A stretch of 35,270 nucleotides of DNA from Candidatus Parcubacteria bacterium (GCA_009995365.1 JAACPR010000009.1:1-35270); one strand, 5' to 3'. Counted from the first letter of the stretch, positions 1 through 8,882 are shown. Notes: a model not told the origin generated them from the sequence alone. Translations and numbers: made by a program.

Positions 1-85
1 TTCTTTTATTAATTGATTAATCTTAACAAAAGAAAACAGTATTTTGAGATTATCTGTGTCCACTTTTTGGGGTACAGATCATATG

Positions 86-157
86 CTCCGCGGACAGGAT
101 TCGAACCTGTAACCTAACGATTAACAGTCGTTTGCTCTACCATTGAGCTACCGCGGA
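86..157 (-). tRNA. tRNA-Asn (anticodon GUU), no encoded CCA
   Basis: Reverse complement TCCGCGGTAGCTCAATGGTAGAGCAAACGACTGTTAATCGTTAGGTTACAGGTTCGAATCCTGTCCGCGGAG: 7-bp acceptor stem, D arm, anticodon loop CTGTTAA, T arm GGTTCGAATCC, discriminator G. Confidence 0.96.
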
Positions 158-315
158 TTGTTGGGAATAATCTCTCAAAAACTTTTTAAAAACCTCCTCA
201 AAAAACACTACCGAGAGATAGCGAAAATCATATCAAAAAACTTTAAAAAATCAAAGCTTTTTCTACAATTAAATACTAAAACAGAATATGTTATAATTGG
301 GGCAGGTAAAGAAAT

Positions 316-543
316 ATGACTTATATAAGAGCTAAAGTTCATCCTAATTCTAAAAAAGAGGAAATAAAACAAATTTCAGATAATAGATTTGAAATTTGGT
401 TAAGAGAAAAACCAGAGAGAAATCAGGTTAACAAAAAACTTTGCCAAATTATAGGTCAGCGTTTCGACAATCCAAAAGGTGGTGTGAAGATCCTTAGCGG
501 ACATCACCAGCGGATTAAATTATTAAAAGTTGGTAATAATTAG
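316..543 (+). CDS. DUF167 / YggU-family protein
   Basis: 75 aa ORF with YIRAKVHPNSKKEEI...NKKLCQIIGQRF...VKILSGHHQRIKLLKV pattern typical of DUF167; TATAAT 18 nt upstream. Confidence 0.8.
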   Translation: MTYIRAKVHPNSKKEEIKQISDNRFEIWLREKPERNQVNKKLCQIIGQRFDNPKGGVKILSGHHQRIKLLKVGNN

Positions 544-547
544 ACTT

Positions 548-925
548 ATGCAAATCAAAATAAATATAAAAAGTACAGACTTAGAATTAACTGCTGAACT
601 TAGAGATCATGTTGATGAAAAGATATTAGCAATTGAAAAATTTATGAGTCTGCAAGCCGACGAAACTCCTATCGCTGATGTAGAACTTGAAAAGAAATAT
701 GGCGATCAAAAAACTGGTCAAATTTATAGAGCAGAAATTAATCTCCAATACAAAGGAAAAGTTTATAGAACTGAATCAAAGCGCGAAGATATAAAAGTTG
801 CTTTCAATGAGGCACAAGATGAAATGATTCGTCGCGTTAGAAAATCTAGAGAGAAAAGAAAAGATTTGTTCAAGCGTGGAGGAAGTGCTATCAAAAATAT
901 GTTGCGTTTTGGCAAAAGCGAATAG
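548..925 (+). CDS. hpf: ribosome hibernation promoting factor / sigma-54 modulation family (HPF/RaiA)
   Basis: MQIKINIKSTDLELTAELRDHVDEKI...; RAEINLQYKGKVYRTESKREDIKVAFNEAQDEMIRRVRKSREK; start moved from 530 to ATG at 548. Confidence 0.85.
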   Translation: MQIKINIKSTDLELTAELRDHVDEKILAIEKFMSLQADETPIADVELEKKYGDQKTGQIYRAEINLQYKGKVYRTESKREDIKVAFNEAQDEMIRRVRKSREKRKDLFKRGGSAIKNMLRFGKSE

Positions 926-968
926 AGATAGCGCGACTGTAATTCTAAAAATAGAATCCAATAAAAAT

Positions 969-1004
969 AAAAAGCGTCCCGATTTATCAAAGGGCGTTTT
1001 TTAT
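969..1004. terminator. candidate bidirectional terminator between hpf and fmt (convergent)
   Basis: AAAAAGCGTCCC gatttatcaaa GGGCGTTTTTT hairpin with one bulge, flanked by A and T tracts. Confidence 0.5.
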
Positions 1005-1981
1005 TTTAAGTAGCCTCTCACAAAATCCACAAAACTCATTTCTTTCTTGCCTTCTGGTAGGACAGTTTCTATTTCTAATTTACCAAAATTATCTTCTGAT
1101 TTATCTGGGTGGGTTAGCCACTTTGCAGTTTTTATTTTGATTCTGATTTCACGCTCATCTCTATTGATGAAAAAGAAAACTCCTGGCCATGGGTTCAGAG
1201 CTTGCACTTTCAAGAAAATTTCGCGGGCGATTTTTTGATCTCCGTTTATACTATCCATATTTTTTCCGAGTGACTTTTCTAAATCACTAAATTTAATTTC
1301 ACCCATTTCTTTGGTGATTTTTTTGGTAAAAGTTGCCATTTCGTGATCTTGTTCCTGTTCTTCAATTTCACCATTTAAAAAAGGTCTAATAGTTTCAACC
1401 AATAATAGTCCGCCAATCTCTGCCAAGCGACTCTCCACCTCAATTTTCGTTGGCCATTGTGAAAAATAAACTACTTCCTGATTCAAGATTGGGCCATGAT
1501 CCATTTTCTCATCCATCAACATTATCGTTACACCAGTTTCTTTTTGGTCGTCTAATATCGTCGACTCGATAGGCGAAGCTCCTCGATAGAGAGGAAGTAG
1601 GGAAGGATGAACATTAAAAGCGCCTCTTTCTGCAATATCTAAAACTTCTTTAGAAATAATTTTTCCATATGAAGCAACCACAAAGAAATCCCATTTTGTC
1701 TTGTTCATTTCTTCGGCAAATTCAGAATCCAGTTTTTCTGGCTGGGTAATTCTTATTTCTTTAAATTCACCAGTCTCGTTCGCACCTCTTTTTTGCTGGT
1801 TAAAATTTTTAACCCAAGTTTTGATTTCAGGTTCGCTCATTTTCTGCCCACGACCAGCTGGACGATCTGGCGCGGTGATAATTAGAGAGGGGATAAAACC
1901 TCCCTCGATTAATATTTCCAATACTTTAATACTAAAAGCATCAGTTCCGAAAAATGCAAAATTGTGTTCTTTGTTGTTCAT
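1001..1981 (-). CDS. fmt: methionyl-tRNA formyltransferase
   Basis: FFGTDAFSIKVLEIL..., FNVHPSLLPLYRGASPIESTILDDQKETGVTIMLMDEKMDHGPIL. Confidence 0.93.
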   Translation of the reverse strand: MNNKEHNFAFFGTDAFSIKVLEILIEGGFIPSLIITAPDRPAGRGQKMSEPEIKTWVKNFNQQKRGANETGEFKEIRITQPEKLDSEFAEEMNKTKWDFFVVASYGKIISKEVLDIAERGAFNVHPSLLPLYRGASPIESTILDDQKETGVTIMLMDEKMDHGPILNQEVVYFSQWPTKIEVESRLAEIGGLLLVETIRPFLNGEIEEQEQDHEMATFTKKITKEMGEIKFSDLEKSLGKNMDSINGDQKIAREIFLKVQALNPWPGVFFFINRDEREIRIKIKTAKWLTHPDKSEDNFGKLEIETVLPEGKKEMSFVDFVRGYLK

Positions 1982-1991
1982 CTTGATTTTA

Positions 1992-2522
1992 TTATTCTAA
2001 ATTAATTTCTTTCAGATTTTTTGCCTTATCAATAAAAAGTATTCCCTCTAAATGATCAATTTCATGTTGAAAAATTTGAGCAACCAAACCGCGACCTTCC
2101 ATTTCAAATTTCTTCCCATTTTCATCGTATGCTTCTACGGTGGCACGGCTAGATCTTTTGACTTTTCCATACCATGGGCGAACTGACAGGCATCCTTCGT
2201 CCATTTTTTTAGAATCGTTGGATTTCCAAATAATTTTTGGGTTTATAAAAACTAATTTTCTTTCTCTAGAAATTTCTTTCGGGTCAATTTTTTCAGCGCC
2301 ATCTCTCTCTTCATAATTATAGGCTAGTGGGGAAATCACAAAAATTCTCAAGGACACAGCAATCTGAGGAGCAGCAAGAGCAACGCCGTCTCTTTCTCCA
2401 GCTAGAGATTCATGCATATCTTTAATAATGTTTTGGATTTTTTCGCTGGTAATTTCATCGACAGGAACTTCGCTAGCGATTTCTCTCAAAACTTTGTTAT
2501 CTTTTTGGACAATTTTTTTCAT
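1992..2522 (-). CDS. def: peptide deformylase
   Basis: Motifs GVALAAPQ, EGCLS, HEIDHLEG. Confidence 0.95.
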   Translation of the reverse strand: MKKIVQKDNKVLREIASEVPVDEITSEKIQNIIKDMHESLAGERDGVALAAPQIAVSLRIFVISPLAYNYEERDGAEKIDPKEISRERKLVFINPKIIWKSNDSKKMDEGCLSVRPWYGKVKRSSRATVEAYDENGKKFEMEGRGLVAQIFQHEIDHLEGILFIDKAKNLKEINLE

Positions 2523-2617
2523 TCCATTAATAATGCTTCATTTAAGTTCTTTTTTCAAGTCCTACAAACTTGTTAATAATTATTGCTTCAAAGTAAAGAT
2601 AGAGTTAATATTTAAAT

Positions 2618-2971
2618 ATGAATCAAGAAAAACCACATAATGATGAAGAATTTATAGAGCATGAAAAAGATGTTGCTAGTGGAGAAGTCACTCCAAAAGG
2701 TCGTCTCGAAAATCAGATTCGCCTAGCGACTATACTCTTTGCCAAAAAACACGAAAGGAATTTTGATATTGAAACTCACGAAGGAAGAAATAAAATAATG
2801 GAATTTTGGACACAAGCATCGGATGGTCAAAAAACTTATTCTGAAATTTATAGAGAAATAGAAGAAGATTCAGGTTTCAAAAGTCATCCGCGCTTTCAAG
2901 GAGACATCTATAAAATTACTGTCGAAGATATTCAATATTATAAAGAAAATGGCATTTTGCCTCTAGAATAA
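2618..2971 (+). CDS. hypothetical protein (117 aa)
   Basis: Intact ORF in an otherwise unoccupied interval; converges on and overlaps the 3' end of priA by 9 bp. Confidence 0.6.
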   Translation: MNQEKPHNDEEFIEHEKDVASGEVTPKGRLENQIRLATILFAKKHERNFDIETHEGRNKIMEFWTQASDGQKTYSEIYREIEEDSGFKSHPRFQGDIYKITVEDIQYYKENGILPLE

Positions 2972-4873
2972 ACTCTCCGCATCAATCTCCAGTTTAAATT
3001 TTGCAGGAAGCATTTTGAATTTTTCTACCAAATCTTTGTTTGGCCACTCTTCTTTTTCCAAAATTAATATTCCAACAGCAGTTTTCATTCCGCGATTTCT
3101 AACCAGCTGCGATTCAAAAATAATCATATTTTCTAAACCAAAACTTTCTTTTACCTTTTGGATTTCTTTTTCTGCAGTTTTGTAAATTTTCGCTGAGGTT
3201 GAAATTTTTATAATCAAACTGAAAGGAGGAAAATTATATTTCTTTCTTTCTATAAATTCATTACGATAAAAATTCGTCAAGTTTCCAGCTTTCAAGTTAT
3301 TAAAAATATCGTTCTCACTGTTGCGAGTCTGGATTAGAAAATTCTGGTTAGCTTTACTACGCGCTTTTAATAGTATATTCAAAATTCTTTCTTTGACTCT
3401 AAAATCAGGAGAAGAAAACATTGAATCGATCGAACTGACAGCGACATTTTCAATCGGTTCGTGCAGGTAAAGTAGTGCCATTTCTGTTCCAATTAATACT
3501 GCACTCGGTGATTCATAAAAATCTCTAATTATTTTTTTGGCTTGAGTTGTGGTTGTTGCATGATCCTTGTCTAAAACCAAAACTTTTATCTTAGGGAATT
3601 GTTTTGAAATTTCTCTTTTTATTCTGTCGGTCCCAAATCCGATAGTCTGCAATTTCCAACTTTCGCAATTCACGCATTTTTCACCAGAGCTTCTCTTTGC
3701 ACCGCAAAAATTACAATTGAAATAATTATCTTTTTCTTGAGCATCCTTTCCATACAAAACAATTGGCGACTCGCATTCCTCACATTTAACGACAGTCCCA
3801 CAATCACCACAGACCACTAGGGGCGATAATCCTTTTCTATTATTTAAAATAAACAGATGATCGTTTTGTTCGTGATTTTGCTCGATTAACTTATATAAGC
3901 TTTTAGAAATCGGATTTTCATATTGTTCAACCTCTTCCTCGTCTTTCATATCAATAATTTTTTGATCTGCGTCAGAAATAGAACGAAATTTAATAGGGGA
4001 GAATTCAAAAAAGACATGGTCATCGTATCTTTTCAAAGTTTCAGTTCGCAACATTTGATCACCATATAAAAATGGAACATTAATTTTTTCTGCAAACTTT
4101 TCAGCAAAAAATCGCAAATCTATATAAGGCATTTTCTGAGTTCTATAAGCTGAAGAATTTTCTCTTTCAATAATAATCATCCCAATATTAGAAATTGGAA
4201 GACTGATAAATTTTGTTGTCGCAATCAAAAGAACCGGCTTTTTTGATTCATTAATTTTTGCCCATGTCTCTAGTAGTTGTTTTTTAGTATTCTTACTGCT
4301 TAAAACATAAGTATCTTTTTCAATTCCGCGACTAAGCTTTTCTTTGGCCACATTACAATCTTCTATAGTAGGCACGATAAAAATTACGGATTCTTTCTTG
4401 GCGAATTTTTCTCTGATGATGCTCTTGTATTCTGAATATCTATCTGCATCTTCGGTTTGTAAAACATACTTCTGGCTTTTAGTGTCGGTCTTTTTTACCT
4501 TTTCAGTGGAAACATCGTTGATTTTTTTGAACTTATCAATTTCATCAAAAACTATTTTAGGCACTAAAGATTCAATAACCGCTCCAACAGAGGTTGCAAA
4601 ATAATCTGCAGTTTCTTCGACCGCTTTGATAAATTCCTTTCGCAAGAAAATATCTTTTGAAACACCTTTAATTTTTTTTATGGCAAAATCAGATGAGCGC
4701 AATTCGCTTTTCAAATTTTTTCCACTCTTACAATCAACCACTAATCCCTTAACATTTCGATTTCGAAGAGGAACGGTAACAATAGATCCTACATCAATAG
4801 GTTTCGATGAAAAGTATGAATAAGAATCATTTCTGATTGACTTACTAAATGGTGTTACTTCGACTATATACAT
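2963..4873 (-). CDS. priA: PriA-like primosomal protein N', helicase motifs degenerate
   Basis: N-terminal PriA 3'BD-like domain; NRKGLSPLVVCGDCG..CEEC...CNFC...CVNC..WKLQTIGFGTDRIKREISKQFP; DFRVKER; C-terminal FPPFSLIIKIS. Confidence 0.85.
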   Translation of the reverse strand: MYIVEVTPFSKSIRNDSYSYFSSKPIDVGSIVTVPLRNRNVKGLVVDCKSGKNLKSELRSSDFAIKKIKGVSKDIFLRKEFIKAVEETADYFATSVGAVIESLVPKIVFDEIDKFKKINDVSTEKVKKTDTKSQKYVLQTEDADRYSEYKSIIREKFAKKESVIFIVPTIEDCNVAKEKLSRGIEKDTYVLSSKNTKKQLLETWAKINESKKPVLLIATTKFISLPISNIGMIIIERENSSAYRTQKMPYIDLRFFAEKFAEKINVPFLYGDQMLRTETLKRYDDHVFFEFSPIKFRSISDADQKIIDMKDEEEVEQYENPISKSLYKLIEQNHEQNDHLFILNNRKGLSPLVVCGDCGTVVKCEECESPIVLYGKDAQEKDNYFNCNFCGAKRSSGEKCVNCESWKLQTIGFGTDRIKREISKQFPKIKVLVLDKDHATTTTQAKKIIRDFYESPSAVLIGTEMALLYLHEPIENVAVSSIDSMFSSPDFRVKERILNILLKARSKANQNFLIQTRNSENDIFNNLKAGNLTNFYRNEFIERKKYNFPPFSLIIKISTSAKIYKTAEKEIQKVKESFGLENMIIFESQLVRNRGMKTAVGILILEKEEWPNKDLVEKFKMLPAKFKLEIDAESLF

Positions 4874-4997
4874 AAGTATCTTAATCTTAGTATTTTTAAG
4901 GGAATTGTAAAATGGATTTGGACAAGAGCTTTAAAAAGTGTCAGTAAATTTGTCGAGATTGTAAATTATCTAAAAAAGGATTAATATAGATTCAACT

Positions 4998-6011
4998 ATG
5001 GGATTTTTCACACCAAAATTAGGGATTGATTTAGGAACTGCAAATACACTGGTTTATGTGCCAGGTCGCGGTATCGTTTTAAATGAACCTTCTGTCGTTG
5101 CTATTTCAGAACAAGACAATAAAATTTTAGCGGTCGGTAATGAGGCCAAGCAGATGATTGGTCGAACGCCAGAAAGTATTATTGCTTATCGCCCAATGCA
5201 GGACGGAGTAATCGCTGATTATCGTGTAACCGAGGCGATGCTTTCTTATTATATTCAAAAGGCTCTGGGTAAATGGAATTTTTTCAAGCCTGAAGTCATG
5301 GTGTCTGTCCCTGCCGGAGTTACTTCAACCGAGCGTCGCGCTGTTATCGAGGCGGCTATCAAGGCTGGTGCCAAGAACGCTTATGTTGTAAAGGAACCGA
5401 TCCTTTCTGCTATTGGTGCCGGTATCCCAATTCACGAAGCGCAGGGAAGAATGATCGTCGACATTGGAGGAGGAACTACTGATGTTGCCGTTATCTCTCT
5501 TGGAGGAATTGTTTCTTGCACATCTGTTAAGTGTGCCGGTAATAGAATTGATTATGCAATCACCGACTACATCAAGAAAACTTTCAATCTAGCGATTGGT
5601 GATAAAACTGCCGAACAAATCAAAATTAAAATTGGTTCTGCTGTTTTGTTAGACGAAGAATTAGAGATGACAATCAAAGGTCGTGATTTTCTGACCGGAC
5701 TTCCTCGTTCAACTGAAATTAAAACTAATGAAATTGTAAAAGCGATTAATAAGGAGTTGCGTGATATTGTCAAAGCAATCAAAGACGTCTTGCAAGAGAC
5801 TCCACCAGAGTTATCTTCAGATATTATTGATAATGGAATTATGATGACAGGAGGAAGTTCTCAGTTGCGTAATTTACCTGAGTTGGTTTATCGAAGGACT
5901 GGTGTAAAAGCAAATCTCGCTAAAGATTCTCTTTATTGTGTTGTGAAGGGAACTGGGATTGCGCTTAATCACCTTGATACTTATAAGAAGTCTATTATTT
6001 CAAAGCGGTAA
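4998..6011 (+). CDS. mreB: rod shape-determining protein MreB (paralogue 1)
   Basis: GIDLGTANTLVYVPGRGIVLNEPSVVA, DIGGGTTDVAVISLGGIV, MMTGGSSQLRNLPE. Confidence 0.95.
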   Translation: MGFFTPKLGIDLGTANTLVYVPGRGIVLNEPSVVAISEQDNKILAVGNEAKQMIGRTPESIIAYRPMQDGVIADYRVTEAMLSYYIQKALGKWNFFKPEVMVSVPAGVTSTERRAVIEAAIKAGAKNAYVVKEPILSAIGAGIPIHEAQGRMIVDIGGGTTDVAVISLGGIVSCTSVKCAGNRIDYAITDYIKKTFNLAIGDKTAEQIKIKIGSAVLLDEELEMTIKGRDFLTGLPRSTEIKTNEIVKAINKELRDIVKAIKDVLQETPPELSSDIIDNGIMMTGGSSQLRNLPELVYRRTGVKANLAKDSLYCVVKGTGIALNHLDTYKKSIISKR

Positions 6012-6055
6012 TAATCAAAAAGCACCCCTAATATTATCTTTTCTAAAACACGAAT

Positions 6056-6077
6056 CAGCGACCTACTCGGGTCGCTG
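6056..6077 (+). terminator. hairpin downstream of mreB (candidate terminator)
   Basis: CAGCGACC tactcg GGTCGCTG followed by TTCTCGTTT (weak U tract). Confidence 0.5.
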
Positions 6078-6095
6078 TTCTCGTTTCAACACCAC

Positions 6096-6214
6096 AAACC
6101 ACTAACAACATTATCTCCCTCGTTCCCGTCCTCGACACTGCTTGCGTCAAGGCATAAAGCCATTGACACCGCAGGTCTGCGGAGGAACTCGATAGAAAAT
6201 GTTGTTAGTGGTTT
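6096..6214 (+). repeat. family-A structured repeat, copy A1
   Basis: 17-bp perfect inverted repeat AAACCACTAACAACATT (6096-6112) / AATGTTGTTAGTGGTTT (6198-6214) around an 85-bp core closely similar to 27182-27262. Confidence 0.88.
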
Positions 6215-6270
6215 TATAATTTATGTATATAAATTTAGGACAAAAAGACTTGTTACTACGCTTTAGTTTT

Positions 6271-6371
6271 ACCACCTAAAAATACTTCTTTTCGAGTTTC
6301 TTTGCAGGACTTCCTTTAAAAATATAATTGAGTCCGAAACCAAAACGAGAGAAGAAGTATTTTGGGGTGGT
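6271..6371 (-). repeat. family-B structured repeat, copy B1
   Basis: 21-nt arms ACCACCTAAAAATACTTCTTT / GAAGAAGTATTTTGGGGTGGT (18 Watson-Crick plus 2 G-U) around a core homologous, in reverse complement, to 9574-9636. Confidence 0.86.
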
Positions 6372-6423
6372 CGGCGGTTAGTGTGAACATAATCTTTCAA
6401 AAATCTGTTATAGTATAGAGCAA

Positions 6424-7131
6424 ATGCGAGAAATTGTTGAACAATTTAAAAACAAGGGTGATATCCATCATTTTCATTTGCTCGAAGGGAATCGACAGGA
6501 TATTGAGAGTGAGTTAATTGAATTTTTGTCGAATGAATTTGGGATTGATCCAAATGATAAATCCCTTTATTTCTTCCACGATTTTGATCAAGTTCAAGTC
6601 GGCGATTCTCGCGCTCTCTCAATGCAGGCGCAAATCAAAACTCCTGAAGGAAAGAAAATGGTCTTTTTAATTTTTGCTAACTCAATAAACCATCAAGCGC
6701 AAAACGCACTGTTGAAAATGTTAGAAGAACCATCAGCGCGCACTTATTTTTTCATGGTTTTACCAAGAGTTGATGGACTATTGCCAACTTTTAAATCTCG
6801 CGCTGTGGTCGTTCGCCACAGTTCAGTAGACGCTCAGACATCTTCAAACGCAGGACTCCCATCACTTTCAGACCTGCGAAAAAAAACAGTTGGTGATCGC
6901 CTAAAATTTGTCGAAGAACTTGTCAAAGAAATAAAAGATGAAAAAAGAAACAGGGTAGATGCTAGGCAATTAATTCAAAACCTAATTTTAGATTTTCAAA
7001 AAGAATTAGAAGAAAAACCTGATATTGAAAAAACTAAAGATATAAAAATATTGATGCAAATCGAGGATTATCTAGGCGACAGTGGCGCTTCGATTAAAAT
7101 TCTTTTGGAAAGAGCCGTCCTTCTGTTATAA
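6424..7131 (+). CDS. DNA polymerase III delta-prime-like clamp-loader subunit
   Basis: NHQAQNALLKMLEEPSARTYFFMVLPRVDGLLPTFKSRAVVVRH (clamp-loader sensor region); no P-loop, as is usual for delta-prime. Confidence 0.75.
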   Translation: MREIVEQFKNKGDIHHFHLLEGNRQDIESELIEFLSNEFGIDPNDKSLYFFHDFDQVQVGDSRALSMQAQIKTPEGKKMVFLIFANSINHQAQNALLKMLEEPSARTYFFMVLPRVDGLLPTFKSRAVVVRHSSVDAQTSSNAGLPSLSDLRKKTVGDRLKFVEELVKEIKDEKRNRVDARQLIQNLILDFQKELEEKPDIEKTKDIKILMQIEDYLGDSGASIKILLERAVLLL

Positions 7132-7141
7132 TAGTCGACAT

Positions 7142-7693
7142 ATGATGTATCAATTTAATGATTTAAAAAATAATTTATCAAAGGTAAAAGAATGGTTTAC
7201 AGGAGAGTTGGCAGGTATTAGAACTGGTCGTGCTACGGTTGCACTATTAGATTCTGTTCGTGTTGATTCATATGGTGCGCAAAGTCCACTTAACCAAGTC
7301 GCTGGTGTTGCCGTAGAAGATGCAAGAACAATTAGAATTAATCCTTATGACGCTAGTCAGGTCAAAGCAGTTGAAAAGTCTATATCAGATGCCGATTTAG
7401 GTGTTTCTATTTCAACAGATGAAAGAGGACTTCGGGTAATTTTCCCAGAACTTACTTCAGAGCGTCGTGAATTATTGGTAAAGCAGGTTGGAAAGAAATT
7501 AGAAGAAGCTAGAATTTCAGTTCGTAAAGATCGAGAAGAGGTTTGGAATGATATTCAAGAGAAAGAAAAAACAGGAGAAATGACTGAAGATGAAAAGTTC
7601 AAATCAAAAGAAGAGATGGAAAAAATAATTTCAGATTTTCAAAAGGAGCTAGAAGAATTAGCAGATAACAAAGAGAATGAAATAAAATCATAA
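7142..7693 (+). CDS. frr: ribosome recycling factor
   Basis: GELAGIRTGRATVALLDSVRVDSYGAQSPLNQVA...ERRELLVKQVGKKLEEARISVRKDREEV; start placed at ATG 7142 downstream of TGTTATAAT. Confidence 0.95.
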   Translation: MMYQFNDLKNNLSKVKEWFTGELAGIRTGRATVALLDSVRVDSYGAQSPLNQVAGVAVEDARTIRINPYDASQVKAVEKSISDADLGVSISTDERGLRVIFPELTSERRELLVKQVGKKLEEARISVRKDREEVWNDIQEKEKTGEMTEDEKFKSKEEMEKIISDFQKELEELADNKENEIKS

Positions 7694-8787
7694 TGTCAGT
7701 ATTAATTTTTATAATAATTTTAGGTGTACTTATCTTTGTCCACGAACTTGGGCATTTTTCTGTTGCGAAAAAATTCGGAATTAGAGTTGATGAATTTGCT
7801 GTTGGTTTTCCACCAAAACTATGGTCTTGGACAAAAAATGGAACAAAATATGCTCTTAACGCTATTCCGATTGGTGGATATGTAAAGATTTTTGGAGAAA
7901 CTGCCGACGATGAAGCACTCAATCCAGAAAATAAAGACAGTTTTTTGAATAAATCTCGCTGGATTCAGGCAGCGGTTCTAGTGGCCGGTGTGGCTTTCAA
8001 TATAATTTTCGCTTGGATTTTGTTCTCAATTTCTTTGATGGCAGGATTCCCAACAGTTGTTACAGATGAGAATAGGGCGAATATCCAAGAGTCATTTGTT
8101 GTTGTAACAAATGTTCGTGAAAACTCTCCAGCCTACGAAGTTGGGTTAAAATCAGGTGATCAAATCGTAGGTATTTCTCGTGACGAAGAAGTTTTAGGAC
8201 TTGATGATATAACAGTTAATTCCATAAAAGAATTTATTTCGGTAGATACTACAACTTTACAGTTAGAAGTCGTCCGCGGTGGTGATACTTTAGATTTGAG
8301 TGTTGATCCTGAAGTCGGTGCAATTGACGACAATAATCCCGCGATAGGAATTGCCATGGCAAGAATTGGTGAGTTACAATTCGGATTCTTTGAATCATTT
8401 TGGCAAGGCTTCTTGATGACTGGAACAGTTATTAAAGAAATCGGAGTTGGATTCTACGGATTATTATCAGAAGTTTTCTCCGGTAATGGTTCTCTTGATA
8501 ATGTTGCTGGTCCAGTTGGTATTGTTAACTTAGTTGATAGCGCTTCTAATTTTGGATTTGTTTATCTTCTAGGATTTACTGCATTCATTTCCATTAACTT
8601 GGCAATCCTAAATATATTTCCATTTCCTGCTCTTGATGGTGGTAGATTAATAATCGTTCTAATCGAAGGTGTAACTCGCCGCAGAATTAAACCATCAGTT
8701 GTAAATGCAATTAATGCTATTGGATTCATACTTCTACTACTCTTGATGTTGATCATTACCGTCAACGATGTCGTTAATTTGTTTTAA
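7693..8787 (+). CDS. rseP: RseP-like site-2 protease (membrane zinc metalloprotease with PDZ domain)
   Basis: HELGHFSVAKKFGIRVDEFAVGFPPKLW, PDZ region, LNIFPFPALDGGRL. Confidence 0.92.
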   Translation: MSVLIFIIILGVLIFVHELGHFSVAKKFGIRVDEFAVGFPPKLWSWTKNGTKYALNAIPIGGYVKIFGETADDEALNPENKDSFLNKSRWIQAAVLVAGVAFNIIFAWILFSISLMAGFPTVVTDENRANIQESFVVVTNVRENSPAYEVGLKSGDQIVGISRDEEVLGLDDITVNSIKEFISVDTTTLQLEVVRGGDTLDLSVDPEVGAIDDNNPAIGIAMARIGELQFGFFESFWQGFLMTGTVIKEIGVGFYGLLSEVFSGNGSLDNVAGPVGIVNLVDSASNFGFVYLLGFTAFISINLAILNIFPFPALDGGRLIIVLIEGVTRRRIKPSVVNAINAIGFILLLLLMLIITVNDVVNLF

Positions 8788-8818
8788 TTAGTAATCAAAA
8801 CTAAACATTATTTCAAAT

Positions 8819-8847
8819 CAAAGTCTGCATTAATTTGCGGGCTTTTT
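8819..8847 (+). terminator. intrinsic terminator of rseP
   Basis: AAAGTCTGCA ttaat TTGCGGGCTTTTT hairpin with U tract. Confidence 0.6.
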
Positions 8848-8848
8848 C

Positions 8849-8876
8849 TTTACAAAATTTAAAAAATTGTTATATT
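8849..8876 (+). promoter_or_regulatory. rplJ promoter
   Basis: TTTACA (8849-8854), 16-nt spacer, TATATT (8871-8876). Confidence 0.55.
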
Positions 8877-8882
8877 TATTTG

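Noticed and set aside
170-235. ATCTCTC...GAGAGAT inverted repeat downstream of tRNA-Asn, as a possible fifth member of the A/B element family
   Set aside because: Shares only the CTCTC motif; no match to either core and no long complementary arms.
1701-2000. 99-aa plus-strand ORF overlapping fmt
   Set aside because: Antisense to a confidently identified gene; no independent support.
6424-7131. Missing P-loop in the delta-prime-like subunit as an anomaly
   Set aside because: Delta-prime (HolB-type) subunits commonly lack a functional Walker A motif, so this is expected.
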